Notes under the pieces: generated by a model
Database searches by the model: none
What the model saw: only the letters and a program-made list of their open reading frames with translations
Told to the model about the DNA's origin: nothing
Assembly: GCA_902805475.1 (NCBI GenBank)
Contig: CADCSX010000005.1
Span: 1,933,501-1,997,500 of the forward strand
From: Entonaema liquescens
Lineage: Eukaryota; Ascomycota; Sordariomycetes; Xylariales; Xylariaceae
Length of the DNA stretch: 64,000 bases
Reading direction: 5' to 3'
Translations under genes and position numbers: made by a program
Shown here: positions 22,905-34,629 of the stretch, in pieces
How the letters are laid out: every line of letters begins with the position of its first letter
Numbering within the stretch: position 1 is the first letter of the stretch

Positions 22905-23769
22905 CTTTCCTGGATACTTCTCTATCTCGCTAGGACATTCAATCATTATACCCCTATTTATCAGACCGATACCCTATGTATAAAACAAGGAACCAACTTG
23001 TACCATTCCGTTTTACGTTTTACATTACGAGGAAGCTCCGGCTACTTGTCTTGCTTATAATTACTAGGAGCTTTACGGCGCAGCTTCTCGATAGTGGATA
23101 ACGACGTCAATTTACATACCAAAGTTACGCAGCTATGACTTTATTACATCTTCTAATAAAATAACTTAGTCACTCTGTGAGATTACAATTTGCTACGTAT
23201 TAAGGAACCGTGACATTCGCTATAATTCTTTATTGGGGCGTGGAAGGGCCTACAATCCAGATTCCAACGTGCTGTAAGTCAAACAACAATACTCTTTATT
23301 CTTGTCTTGTTTGCTTTAGGTGTTACTCGAAAATCAGGAGGCACAAGAGGTAGCCTTGGCACCAATAGGTCCCAACTATGACTGCTACCTTTTTCAATTC
23401 TGATCTCTTATAGTCCGATGTTTCAGCAACGTAGCCGTGAGCACTGTGGTTGGGTGACGTTGATTTTCATCCCATCTTTTCAGGTCGCAGAGTGGTTAGT
23501 CATTTTTAAATCAAGTTTATCTCGGTCATTATATTGCCTCAACTTTTCGAAGCCGATATTATATTTAAATATCCAATATACTACTCACTAGAGGACTTGT
23601 TTCTATCTATTGCTACGTAAGAAACAGTCCAAACGCTGCAACATAATTCCGTTGTGGTGTGGAGATATGGCATCTAGGGGTATTATTATCTAGTAGCGCG
23701 TATATTTCAGCTGTATCACGGGTCATTTCATTAAAATTCTATTATCTTGAAGTCTGTATTTGTGTCGAC
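22905..23769. other. Spacer, no gene recognised
   Basis: AT-richer flank between the two proline-rich frames. The frame of the next gene is open back to 23659 but the Met-Met pair at 23770 is the better start. Confidence 0.5.
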
Positions 23770-25286
23770 ATGATGGATGCCACAAGTGCAAACCAGGAAT
23801 CTGCGCGAGGCTCTGTCAATGAAGTTGGCAATGCTGAAAGTGGGATAGCCGCGCAGGAGTCTAACAGTGCCAATGAGTCAACTCCTGCCAACTTTATCTC
23901 TGCGCCTCTTGATCAGGAGGATAGTGACACAGTGGCAGTCGAGAACGAATTAAACCAGGCAGCTGAAAGCACAACTATTCCTCCCCTCGCTAACGCAGCG
24001 GCCAATACCCCTATATTTCCTGAGCTAGAAGACAGTGTTCAGGCAGCTAGTGAATTACAACAAACAGAAACTAACGCACTTATGTCTGCATCTCCCAGTT
24101 CGTCAATTAGCAGTTCTTCATCTAGCACGCTAGTGAATAGCGAGGACTCGTATCAGTCGTCTCCCAACGCGTCGATTTCCACCTCATCCGACATCGCGTC
24201 TGGTTCCACTAGACCGGAGGCCAATTCACTTGGTTGTGCGCCCATATCCGCTCGGTTTTTTATCGCCTCAGGTTTCACTGGTACTCCCATAGCATATACT
24301 GTGGCTGCGGCGTCTTCCGCGTCAGTCTTCTATTCTCATTTACCTTACAGTATGAACAACCTTTCCACGTCTGCGAACGCTACAAGAATAGGATCAGTTA
24401 GTTTTTCAACCGTGGCTGCTGTTCAGCATCCAGACGGAACCATATCTCACCAACCTGCCAACTTGCCTACGTCTTCTCCTCCTTCGACCCCGATGTCAGA
24501 CCCGATCGAACCGCAGCCCGATCCCGCAGGGGCTGCACCGCCTCCTGGTGGACCGCCGCCGAATCCTGTCGCGCCAGCAGCAGCAGCACCTGAGCCCAGC
24601 CCGAACAATGCATTTCCCCCGGCAGCTCCTTTCACAGCTCCCGCACAGCCCGTGCCTCCTGGGTACCCTCCTTTTAGTCCCCCTCATCTTGCACCGAATA
24701 TCGTCCCTCCGACCGGACCCAGCGCTAGTCCTGCCGTGCCGAACTTCGGTGGCACGCCTGTCATTATCCTGAACAAGTGAGTACTCCCCACGAGATGAAA
24801 TTCGTCTATATAAAAAAAGAAACAGAATTAGCTAACTCGAGAACAGCCCTCCCGCTCCCGCCCCTGCCCAGGTTGCCCCCTTTTCCAACCCTCAACAACA
24901 GCAGCCGCAGCCTCAGCCGCAGCAACCTTACCTCTGGATCAATCCGCCTATGGTAGCTCCCTCGATACCCCCTCCGCCGCCTGGTACTCAAGGATCATGG
25001 TGTAAGTAACCTTTCCTAACAATCAATCCACCTCAGGCGAGTACACCTTGATAGAGACCATGCTAACAGCAACGCAGGCTACCCCAGCCAATCCCCTTTC
25101 TGGGCCGGCGCGATGGCCAACCAGACGAACCCGCCTCCTCAGTTCTATACAGCAGAACAAGCGTACGTAGCAGAGCCTGCTTACATCGTAGGTGCGGCGC
25201 CACAACCACCCCCGCCGGTCCAGAGCCCGCAAGTACAGTACTACGTCAATGGTACAACAGGTCCGTTTGTGTACTATATGCAGTAG
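23770..25286 (+). CDS. Low-complexity Ser/Ala/Pro-rich hypothetical protein
   Basis: Function unknown. Model: join(23770..24776, 24847..25001, 25078..25286), 456 residues. Both introns are canonical (GTGAGT...CAG with a CTAAC branch; GTAAGT...CAG) and keep frame. Residues 1-100 are Glu/Asn/Ser-rich; 100-240 are Ser/Thr-rich; from about 240 the protein is mainly Pro, Ala and Gln. The C-terminus is rich in Tyr and ends GPFVYYMQ. There is no signal peptide and no clear membrane segment, and the composition predicts intrinsic disorder. Ignoring the first intron gives a false stop at 24778. Confidence 0.68.
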
Positions 25287-25804
25287 ACACGATGATCTAT
25301 ATATAACGCGATGATGATGGCGTTGGGCGGCCGTTATGGATGAGGAAGAAAGAGAATTAGATATATATACCCAAGCGCGGAAAGAGGTTCCAGCGATGGA
25401 AACCGGAGCGATATGCGATGCGATGCTTTGCTTAAAATAGAGAACCCATAAGAAATAAAATAATAATATGCCACGATCATTATGATAGATGCAGTCAGGC
25501 GGGAGAGGCAGGGGTAACCTGCCATTTGCAAGTAATCACTTATTCTACTTCCCGTCCCCTTCCCCTTTTATTATTATCAGGGATAACAAATACTATTTCA
25601 TTGCATTTGACAGCTTCAGCACCGAGAAAACTATAGATTCCAATCTAAATACTACCGTAAGAGCCTGTGAAACTACTTCAGGAAGGACCTATTTCATTCT
25701 GGACTGACCCTATAAATAGGGGTAAAATAGGGGCAAATAGGGGTAATATGTACAGTGTGTTTTATTGTGAATAGCACCGTATGAAGATACCCAAACCGCC
25801 GGCC
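25287..25804. other. Convergent 3' spacer
   Basis: Between two convergent genes. A GGGGTAAAATAGGGG-type repeat is near 25716-25747. No gene is supported. Confidence 0.55.
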
Positions 25805-28203
25805 CTAGGCGCTTAATTCTGCTGCTGGGACACTCTTCCACGACAGATACGTCGGCAAGATAGGCGGCGGATTCATTCCCAGTACGTTGCATGTGATATG
25901 CTCGTCGTTCCGGGAGACGTAGCAAGAGGTGTCGTAGAACCTGCTCCCCGAAGCCGTGAAGACGATCCTGTATTTGATCCCAGCGATTAGTATAGATACT
26001 TCCTCAAGAGCTAGTTGCCTTTCGAAAATAATAAAAATGAGGAGGGGAGGTTGAGAAAGGGAAGCGAGCTTACGGATGCTCGGGATCCTTGTCATCGCAA
26101 AACCACGTATGGTTTATCGCCATGTACCCCGTCGCCAGATCGAGCTGCCACCTACACTCCAGCGACTGCCGCGCCCATGCCTTCGACGACTGCTCGCCGT
26201 CCTCGTAGTCCTTGCATTCGTACCAGCGCGCCGGGTCACCAGTCGGTAAATAGGGGGTCGTCTCCGGGCCCTCGTACTGGACGAATTGGAACCCGTCGAT
26301 GCCCACGAATTGGATGTCGAAACGCACGTTCGTCGCGTACGGGTTCGCGAGCTTGGGCGTCGTGTACAGGGAATCGGAGGTGTAGCCCACCCGCCATTGC
26401 GTCGACAGCACGGACGCGATCGTGCAGCTGTAGCCCGAGGGCGGCAGCTCGAGGAAGGCGTCTTGGGCGAGTTCGGTGCGCTCGGTTACGTTGCCGTGTA
26501 CGGTGAATGGGAGAGAGGTCTGCTGGCAGGTCTTGACGAAGGTGTTCTTTGCAGTGTCGTTGGTCCACGAGCACGCCAGGCTTGTCTCCGCGTCTCCGAC
26601 TGCTCGGAATTTAGCGGGCAGCTTGTCGGCGCGCCCGTTGCATTGCCATCGCTGGTCTATGGCGAAGACGCCCGTGAGGGGATTTAGTTTGATCAGGGTG
26701 ATGATGCGGTAGTCGTCGAAGGGGGACCGCGCGAGGTCGCAGCCCCACCAGCGCTCGTACCCGTATCGCCCGTCGCGGTTGAGCTCTTCGCCGTCTCCGG
26801 TGCATGTTAGGTTAAAGCCGGTCGAGGGGTTGTAGAATGTGGCTGTTAGGTTGCCGGCGTTGTACCCGTTATTCCATCTCTCGTTCCATACCCACGACGT
26901 GACTATCCATGTCGGCGCCTCGGAGGTTTCGAGACAGCCAGGGTGGTTGACGCCTTCGGGGGCGACGTCTGGAGTTAGTTCGATCGGCTCGGTCAGTGAC
27001 CCCTTAATGTAGATTGATTTATCAGATTCAACGTCAAGAGGTGCAGTGCTAATGGCTCGGAACGTAACACTAAGATAGTTAGTTCAAAAATCTTTATTAA
27101 GGTTGATTTGGCGTACTCCTTTGGATAGTTTTCTCCTCTGCAAACCCAAGTCTGGTTAATCGAAAGCTCACTTGTCTCTTCGGTGAACCGTACTTCCGTT
27201 GAATTATTATCGCAGACGGACCACTCTCCCCCTTTAGTAGTACATGCTACTGACTGGTTATTAGCATGATTGTTCAAACGGAAACTCAAAGTCGTCCCAT
27301 CGTCGCCTTTTTCGTGAGCGATGTTCTGTATGTCCCAGTTCGGATAACTAAAGGACGTGCCAATGCAAGGAGTTGGATTCCACGGGGTGCCTAAGACTTC
27401 CTTTCCAGAAGGTGGAATTATATCCACAGTGTCAGAGTTCCAGATCGGAGTGACGTACTCCCCATTAAATGACGATATCTTCTCGTCTGCGACCGTACAT
27501 CTTGTTTGTGTAGGATCATCGACACAATCCAAAAGCCCCGTAAGTTCAGTCTTCGCCGATGAGAAATAGAGGTGGCTATCGAGGGAATTAGTTCCCAGTC
27601 GCATTTAATCCGTTTCAACTAGTAAAGGGGGGTATAGCATGGGAACTCACGGGTGAGTCTTATTTTCGACTTCGCATATCCAAATCTGGTTGATTTCGAC
27701 TTCACTAGCGGCAGCCGTATACTTGAATATAGTTTTCGGGGTCACAGCATCTTTATCGCCTTCGCAATTGTTCCACATCGGCTCATTTGGATCCTGCAGA
27801 TATGGCGTCGTACATGAAGTGGTCTCGTTATTCACAATATCGTGAAGGAGGAAGTACGCCATACTCCTGTCACCAGCTTCTATACTTGTCTTATTGAATT
27901 GAAAGGCCGATAGCTTGTAGTTAGGCTTCTTGAACCCCTTTTTACACGGGCTTGCGACTATACGCGTGCCATTCTTACTCTGCCAAACATTCCTCGCTTG
28001 GTGCAGATTTGCATACGCCCTAAGCTGTGCATTGGAAAGCTCATGTAGTTTTGACCTTCTCCTACGATGGATTTAGCGAACAGAGGTGATCAGAATTTAT
28101 CTGGGGTTTTGTCTTACAGTTGGGGATCGAAACCTCCATGGTCGCTACGTGCTGGCAAAACCAATTGTAGAGCAATGAGGCAGACTAGAAGCAAGAAATG
28201 CAT
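25805..28203 (-). CDS. Secreted protein with four diverged tandem repeats
   Basis: Unrecognised family. Model: complement(join(25805..25967, 26074..27069, 27117..27575, 27651..28061, 28118..28203)), 704 residues. The start gives a clear signal peptide (MHFLLLVCLIALQLVLPARS). Four repeats of roughly 110-190 residues follow. Each runs: a Cys, an aromatic-rich strand, Trp...Cys, then a Trp-x-Cys signature within EINQIWIC, SINQTWVC, AIDQRWQC or AINHTWFC, and a Phe-x-Ala strand after a Pro or Lys. Many N-x-S/T sites suggest glycosylation. All four introns are phase 2; three of them (27576-27650, 27070-27116, 25968-26073) cut just after the Trp-x-Cys segment, as expected if the repeats grew by exon duplication. 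Paired cysteines suggest an extracellular disulfide-bonded fold. No catalytic motif is recognisable. Confidence 0.82.
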
Positions 28204-28935
28204 TGTTTTTCCTCTCGGATACCGTATAGCTACTCTTATGTCTCTAAGGGATGATTTATCAACTATTCGCCCATTAGTTCCGACATATCACTATTTAACT
28301 ATACGAAGGGGGTCAGTCTATGGTCAGAATATATAGTACATGTTTCTAGAACGCCGTAATCGTTTCTACATAAATTGTCAACTACGCAAAATGTTCATCA
28401 GTACCTGTACTAAATACTACGGTGATATATAGCCGATATGCGACAAGGTAGTATCCTAAGAAAGAAATATCAGAAAGATGGGTAAATCAAGGTAGGATCA
28501 GCAGGCTGAATTATGAGTGACATGATTAAAATTCGTATTCTATCACTTAACCAACTTTGGAAAAAGGCGACTTGCCCTATAAATAGGTGGGTTAGAATTG
28601 ATATCTGAGTTCTTTAAGATACTTCCAAGTCGTATTATATCCAGGTCATGTAACCATGGATCACGTGAATCCCTTTGAGAAACCCCGCAACCCTGAGGCA
28701 TCTCAGTTGCATTGTAACGAAGATGCCTAAGGGTTGAACAGTTGCTCATGCTCATATCAACGATGTGGATACCTACATAACAAGCAGCTAGCCTCAGCGG
28801 ATGGATCGTTAGTAGTCAACCTTAGTATCAACCTAGAACACAGATCTTAACATCAATATTGTTATCTTCGAACCAAGACCCAGCTTCGTGGCACTCCTCA
28901 TCTTTTCTATTCTCTAAACACGTGTGTCTTTATCC
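28204..28935. other. Divergent promoter region
   Basis: Shared 5' flank of the secreted repeat protein (-) and the next plus-strand gene. No open frame of note. Confidence 0.55.
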
Positions 28936-29608
28936 ATGGCCGATTCAAGACCGACAATCTTGGTGTTCTGTCGCGGAGAGTTAGACGGCGGCCTTCAGAA
29001 GATCAAGGAGAAGGCTAATGTCTATCAAGCCTCCTACTCGAAACGCGATGCCCCGGCAAAGCTTCTAAGAGAGCACCCATCAGCTCGTGCCATCTGGATC
29101 GTTGACCCTGATATTGCAACCCCAAAGCACAGAGATCTATCAAGCAAAGTGGTCGACTACGTACGAAATGGGGGTAGTTATCCTAGGTGGTTTCTTCTCC
29201 TCAGGTATTAAGCCTACAGACTTCAATAAATGGATGAAGGACGCGTGGGACTTGCCTTGGCGGTTTGGTCAGTACGAGACAACCACGGTTGTTTTCCAAA
29301 ATTCCGCTGTTGGCCCTCGGAACTTCTGGAGAGACGGACTAGCCGCTGCATACACTCAGAAAGGGGTTTTCCTCAAGAACGTCCCTCCTGCCGATTCATG
29401 GTATGCCTCACCTCCAGGATCAACCAGCGAGTCTCGCGTATTTGGCCCTGTCCCAATCGAGGCCCAAACATCTATCGCATTTGGCAAAGTTGGCGAGGGT
29501 TGGTTGGGATGGACAGGCGATATTCACAACGGAGAGGAGACTTCTGCTGCTGTGCGAGCAATGATGGGGCTAAATATGAGAGAGGAAGAAGATGGTATTA
29601 TGGTATAA
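28936..29608 (+). pseudogene. GATase-like-fold hypothetical protein, frameshift in G run
   Basis: A conserved-looking fungal protein of about 223 residues. The N-terminal half reads from ATG 28936 (MADSRPTILVFCRGELDGG) through SKVVDYVRNG. The second half reads VVILGGFFSSGIKPTDF, AWDLPWRFGQYETTTVVF and a C-terminus ending EEEDGIMV in another frame. The switch falls on the five-G run at 29170-29174; one G fewer makes a continuous protein. A 31-nt intron beginning GTAGTT would also restore frame but is too short and would remove residues that look structural. The pattern beta strand, helix, then VRNGG-VVILGG resembles class I glutamine amidotransferase/ThuA-like folds; this is inference, and no catalytic Cys triad is evident. 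Confidence 0.62.
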
Positions 29609-30673
29609 TGATATAATGGTATATGGATATTCAGTCGTTATGAAGGTTTCAGATGGCAGAAATGATGGAGTCGTATCGGCTACACAATGTACTACCGAAT
29701 AACCGTCTCAGTGGTATATTTGATACAGGTCCATTGATGTCTTATAGCGGTTAACATTTGGTGGAAGTGCGTCAACAGCTCCCGTGGGAGGACAATTAGG
29801 GGGTGCTCGGTACTGGAATTTGTTATCCGGCCAATCAAACACGCATACAACCGAAATGGATAACTGATCAGGAAACAACTAGGAGGCACATGACGCTATC
29901 TGAATAATTTGGTAGTCACTTAGGTGTCTTGGTTAGATACATGAATTTAATGTAGGTGCCCATCATTGTACCTGATCTTAGGTACCTCCTAAAGGTACCT
30001 ACCTACCTCAGCAGGTACCAAGCATGGGTAGATTCTAAGAAAATACAGGTATGTCCAAAGCTAAGAAGTTGCTATAGCACTAGCAACTTACTAACTACAT
30101 AGTATGTATTGCGATTGCCTTACGTCTTAACGAGGTCTGGTTGGATTTTATTCATCTACAACTATTCAATATCTACCTACCTAGACAAACAACTTCAATT
30201 CAAAACGAGACAAGACTCTTACATGTCCACTTTTCTGACCCAACTGCGTTCAAGGTGGCCGACATCGATGTCCACCTCTCAAGCCTTATGCTAATTGCTA
30301 ATCCATCTAATATAGGGGAGTACCTAGATTTGCTGGAGGATTTGGAACCAAACCACTAAGAAGTTACTTGTTCATGACCCCAAACAACACACTAATAAAG
30401 TCACCATCATCGAATTCAGTGGTCATTAATTCAGTGGTCATTCACCAGTTCCTGTGCTGACAGAAAAACGGAAAATATTATTCGAGAATTATGGTATCGG
30501 GTTACCCGGCCGCGCGACTCGCGGCTTCAGATTCACGATCTAATAAAGTAACCAAAGACCACCAAAAGCCAGACGACTGGGTTGATGGTACTGTCAACCC
30601 ACTCTATCTCTACTCCATATCAAATTCTCGTAACATTTCAGAAGGAAGAAGCGCCGGAGCATCCCATACTAAG
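29609..30673. other. Spacer with TACC-rich tract
   Basis: No gene recognised. A cluster of GGTACCTACCTACCT-type words is at about 29979-30020 and 30173-30183. The frame from 30491 is open into the transporter but the ATG at 30674 is preferred. Confidence 0.5.
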
Positions 30674-32712
30674 ATGCCGCATCCGGATTTGGAAAATTTG
30701 GAATTTCCACATGAAAATGCTGATACGCAGCAAGATGGTGGAATGCAATCACGTCCTCTTGCACCTATTTCGCATCCTAGGGACAGCCTATCACCCTGGA
30801 GATGGAGGGCATTGCTTGTAGCCAACTGTTTCCTAACCATAATGCACGGTATGTTCTCCTTCTATCATTCTATAATCTATCACTAGATACTCACCTAGGT
30901 AACGAGTCAATTAGGATACGACGTCAGCAATGTCGCCAACATCCAAGCTTCTATCTACAGAGCTTTTGGACATATCGAACTACTGTCCTGGGTCGCGCTC
31001 GGTTATTCTGTTTGCAATGCCGCCTTGATTCCTCTAGGTCGCAAACTTTTCAAATTTGGAGATTTCAAGATGCTGTGCCTCCTGTCGATGATATTCATTA
31101 TTGGAGGATCTGCCCTCTCTGGTGCTGCCCCTAATATCGAGTGCATTATCGCCGGACGTGCCGTAATGGCCCTCGGTACAAGCATCATATACCAAGGGTA
31201 CGGTTCAGTCCCTCAGTAATTCTGCGAAATCTTCTGACGGCTGTCCTAGGATTCTGAGTTTCAATATTATCTTCACCTACCCTCACGAACTTGGTCTTGT
31301 GCAAGGATCTATCGGTGCTTGCTTTGCCATAGGTCTAGTTCTAGGCCCAATTATAGGTTGGTCTTATTCCAGTTCTTTGAAATTATCAATATAGGATATC
31401 TGACACGTATTTTAGGAGGTGCCTTTGCCAACAATAGCCGTACCACGTGGCGATGGGTAATTATATACCCTTTACTATACAGCCAAGTGGAATGGACTAA
31501 CACTATTAGGCATTTTTCTTAGTAATTCCGCTCTGTATTATTAGCTTGGTCCTTCAGGCTCTCTTCTACCCCCATTATAGCATGCCGACTACTAAGACAA
31601 CATGGACGCACATCAAAGAGGTTGACTGGATAGGCAATCTACTGCATATAGGAGTCTGCCTCCTCTTTGCTATCAGCTGTACGTTTATCGGATCTATAGG
31701 TACATGGGGCATTAACTCCGGCATCGCTACCTGGATCATTTTCACCTTCTGTGTGATCACATATGTTCTACAGCAGGCGTATAATCTCGGCACAACACCC
31801 GAAAACCGCTTGTTATCTTCCAGCTCACTTCTCCATAACCGGACAGTTTTCCTTACTTGGATTTGCACATTTTGCGCCGCAGCATCGTACGGTACTACGC
31901 TATATTATGTGCCCATCTACTTCGCGTTCGGCCACGGCCTGGATCCTCTTACGGCGGCAATACGCCTCCTGCCCTTCATTTGTGTCTTCATATTTACCAT
32001 CATATTATGCGGCAGTTTACTCCCAACACTCCGATATTATAAAGCCTTCTTCGTCATAGGCTCTATTCTCCTTTTGGTTGGCGGAGGTTTATTCCAGATG
32101 TTGAGCATCAATAAATCTGAGTCAGCAGTCATGGCCTTTGAAAGTATCGTCGCCGCTGGGCTTGGTATTCTTTGGCAACTAGGGGTGCCGGTATGCACAG
32201 CCTTCCTACCTGACACCAATGACCGCCTAGACCTTGCCTTGCTCAGCAACATGGCGCAATTGGGCGGCATTGCAGCTTCGCTTTCTATCGCCGGGATGGT
32301 ATACCAGAGCACAGGCTTCCAGTCATTAAAGGATTCTGTTGGAGGTATGGGGTTCTCTGACGAGAGTATTCGCGAGCTGCTCTCGGGCGTTGATTCACCG
32401 ATCCTGAAGAATGCCGATCCAAAGGTGCTACGATTAGCTGTGGAAGCCATCACTAGCTCAATCAGAGCATGTTTCATTGTCCTACTCGTTGCTGGTGGAA
32501 TATCGTTTCTTGCCGCCTACAGCATGACGTGGGAACCTCTCGGTTTCAGCCAGCCCGTAGGGAGACAGTGCATAGGACAACAGGGGAATACTCAGCTTCG
32601 TCACCAAAGATCTGATGGCGAGTTTCTACTAGACGACCTGAACACCCGAGGCGAGACTGTAGGTAGCATGTTGAATCCGCTCGCCGAAGTACATCTTCGT
32701 GATAAGAGATAA
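30674..32712 (+). CDS. MFS transporter, DHA2-like (14-TM type)
   Basis: Probable plasma-membrane exporter of drugs, toxins or siderophore-like metabolites. Model: join(30674..30848, 30915..31197, 31250..31356, 31416..31456, 31510..32712), 602 residues. All four introns are GT-AG and frame-keeping. Exon junctions rebuild FLTIMHGYDVSNVANIQ, SIIYQGILSFNIIFTYP, VLGPIIGGAFANN and TTWRWAFFLVIP, a continuous family-like sequence with the antiporter motif C-like LGPIIGG. About 14 hydrophobic segments are present, and the last segment is followed by a hydrophilic tail. An in-frame upstream ATG-free extension to 30491 looks non-coding, so the start is set at MPHPDLEN. The substrate cannot be inferred. 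Confidence 0.85.
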
Positions 32713-33143
32713 GTAGTACCCCATCCGCAAGCTGAGTTCTAATAATGTCATCAACTTGGTGTGCCACGTTTGTATATTATGTTTGCCTATACCCAAAGAG
32801 ACAAGACAACTTACAGGTTATCCGAGCTACTTCGAGTTATCAGAATCGATTATTAGAACAGTTGTGAAATTGGGAAGAGTTTGAGCTTGCAATCATAGAT
32901 AACTTGAAGCTGTATTTTTACCCCTAACCCAAGCCTTTTACTCTGCGGACATGCCTAATATATTCGCTCTAGAAGATTACGGCCTTTCCTATTTGACCCG
33001 CAGTATAGGCAAGTCCTTGGAACCCATCAACTACCCCAACGGGTATACGCAGTCAACCAGCAGATATCCATTTCATGATATGTATCCATCTCTATATTAT
33101 TGCATTACAACAATTAATTAATGCGCCACAAAGTCTGGCCGGC
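32713..33143. other. Convergent 3' spacer
   Basis: Lies between two gene ends. No open frame of note. Confidence 0.55.
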
Positions 33144-34629
33144 CTACTCCATCGGGATCGAGGCACCATCCACCCAATTAGAAGATGTAAGCCGCTTTTC
33201 CTGAATCAGGCCTTTGTATTGGTAATAACAGCGCCTCATATCCGTTTGCGAAGCTAGGTCGTTTTGTGTAGGTTGATCGCCGACCTGCTCAGTCAAGCAC
33301 GCGATGTCCGTACCGGCGTCCGCATCGCCAACTTCCTGTGGACCCTGCCATTCATTATCGTCTCCTTGCCAAACTGATTGGATCTTATTATTCTTATCTT
33401 GGTACAGAATCCACGTGCTCGTCGTATTGCTATTAACCCGGCCGATTGCGAACGCCGCAATAGATGTTCCTGAGGGGATTGTGACGTCGAGTGACCCTAT
33501 GATCATTAGTATACAAAAAGGCTAACCTGAGGTCCTACGTACCGGAATACCAAGCTACACCTGTGTCAAAACCACCAAATGGAAATAGAGATAGACGACC
33601 GTTAGGATCGCGGTATGCGAGACCCGCTGTATATGGTGTTTGAAAGCTATTCAATAATGGCACTATTGCGATACCTGAGTTGACGTCGCCTAGTGGAATA
33701 ATCTCCGGGTGATACCAGCTCTGCACAGTGTCGTTGAACCAGCCCCTGCCCCCGTGTCCGTCGTAGACTATACGATGAAATGATGTGTTCGTGTTCTGAT
33801 AAACGATATAGGGCCAATAGGCGGCCATCTTGGAGCCACCAGACACAGTGAAAGGTGTCCGCTCGGAGCTGATGCTGTCGATCTTGGGCTCCGTCTCATC
33901 CTCGAAGAAGTTGATGCCCTGGAACGTAGACGATGGGTCTAAATAAAAGAACTCGAATTGCGGGAACTGCAGGTAGATGCACACGGCGATAGGTGTCCCG
34001 GGCTTCGCGTCTACGTCGTTAAAGACTAGCGGAGTTGACCATTGGCTAGTACTGCTACTGTACCGCGACGTGCGAATCTTGTTGTCGCCTCCTTGCCAGA
34101 ACAAACGCGAGGTGAAGCCATTGCCCTGTACGCGCCGGCCCGTCACTGTGAGCCTCGTCTTGGGCCGGACTGCCGTCGTATTTACATTTCGGCTGGGACT
34201 GCTGGAGCTGTCGGGGCTGCTACTAGGTGTGGATGATGGGTTTGGTAAGGATGAGATTGAGGATGCTGGTTCTGAAGACACATTTGACCCGTTGCTCGAA
34301 GATGCTTTGCTTCCTAGAACACCGCCAACTACAGCGCCCACGATCAGCGCAAGGACTACTATGCCTGCGATTAAAAAATATAACTTTCTCCTTTCACCAT
34401 TTCCTCCCTGGACTGCTCCTGGCAGCTGCGGTGCTACCTCCTTCGAACTATACGCTGCATAGACCGGGTGTTGACTGTACGCAGTGCTGTCACTCTTGAA
34501 GGGTAAAACTCCTGGATCGGTTACTGGGATGGGGTATGTGTGCGTCGGTGGGTGTATGACTTCTGGGTCCGTGGGATAGACAATTTCGAGCCCGGGCTGT
34601 GAGACCCTATAGTCTGTAGTCTCCCTCAT
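33144..34629 (-). CDS. Type II membrane protein with fucose-lectin-like ectodomain
   Basis: Model: complement(join(33144..33496, 33543..34629)), 479 residues; the intron is GTACGT...TAG with a TACTAAT branch and keeps frame. Residues 1-82 are a hydrophilic Pro/Tyr-rich cytosolic tail; 83-106 (KLYFLIAGIVVLALIVGAVV...) form the single membrane anchor; about 107-155 is a Ser/Pro-rich linker; the rest has repeated short units with W-Q-G-G-D-N-K-I-R and Q-D-K-N-N-K-I-Q motifs. These units match the beta-propeller blades of the fungal fucose-specific lectin family. Such proteins likely sit in the plasma membrane with the lectin facing out. Sugar binding is inferred from the family and not shown by a complete set of binding residues. 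Confidence 0.83.
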
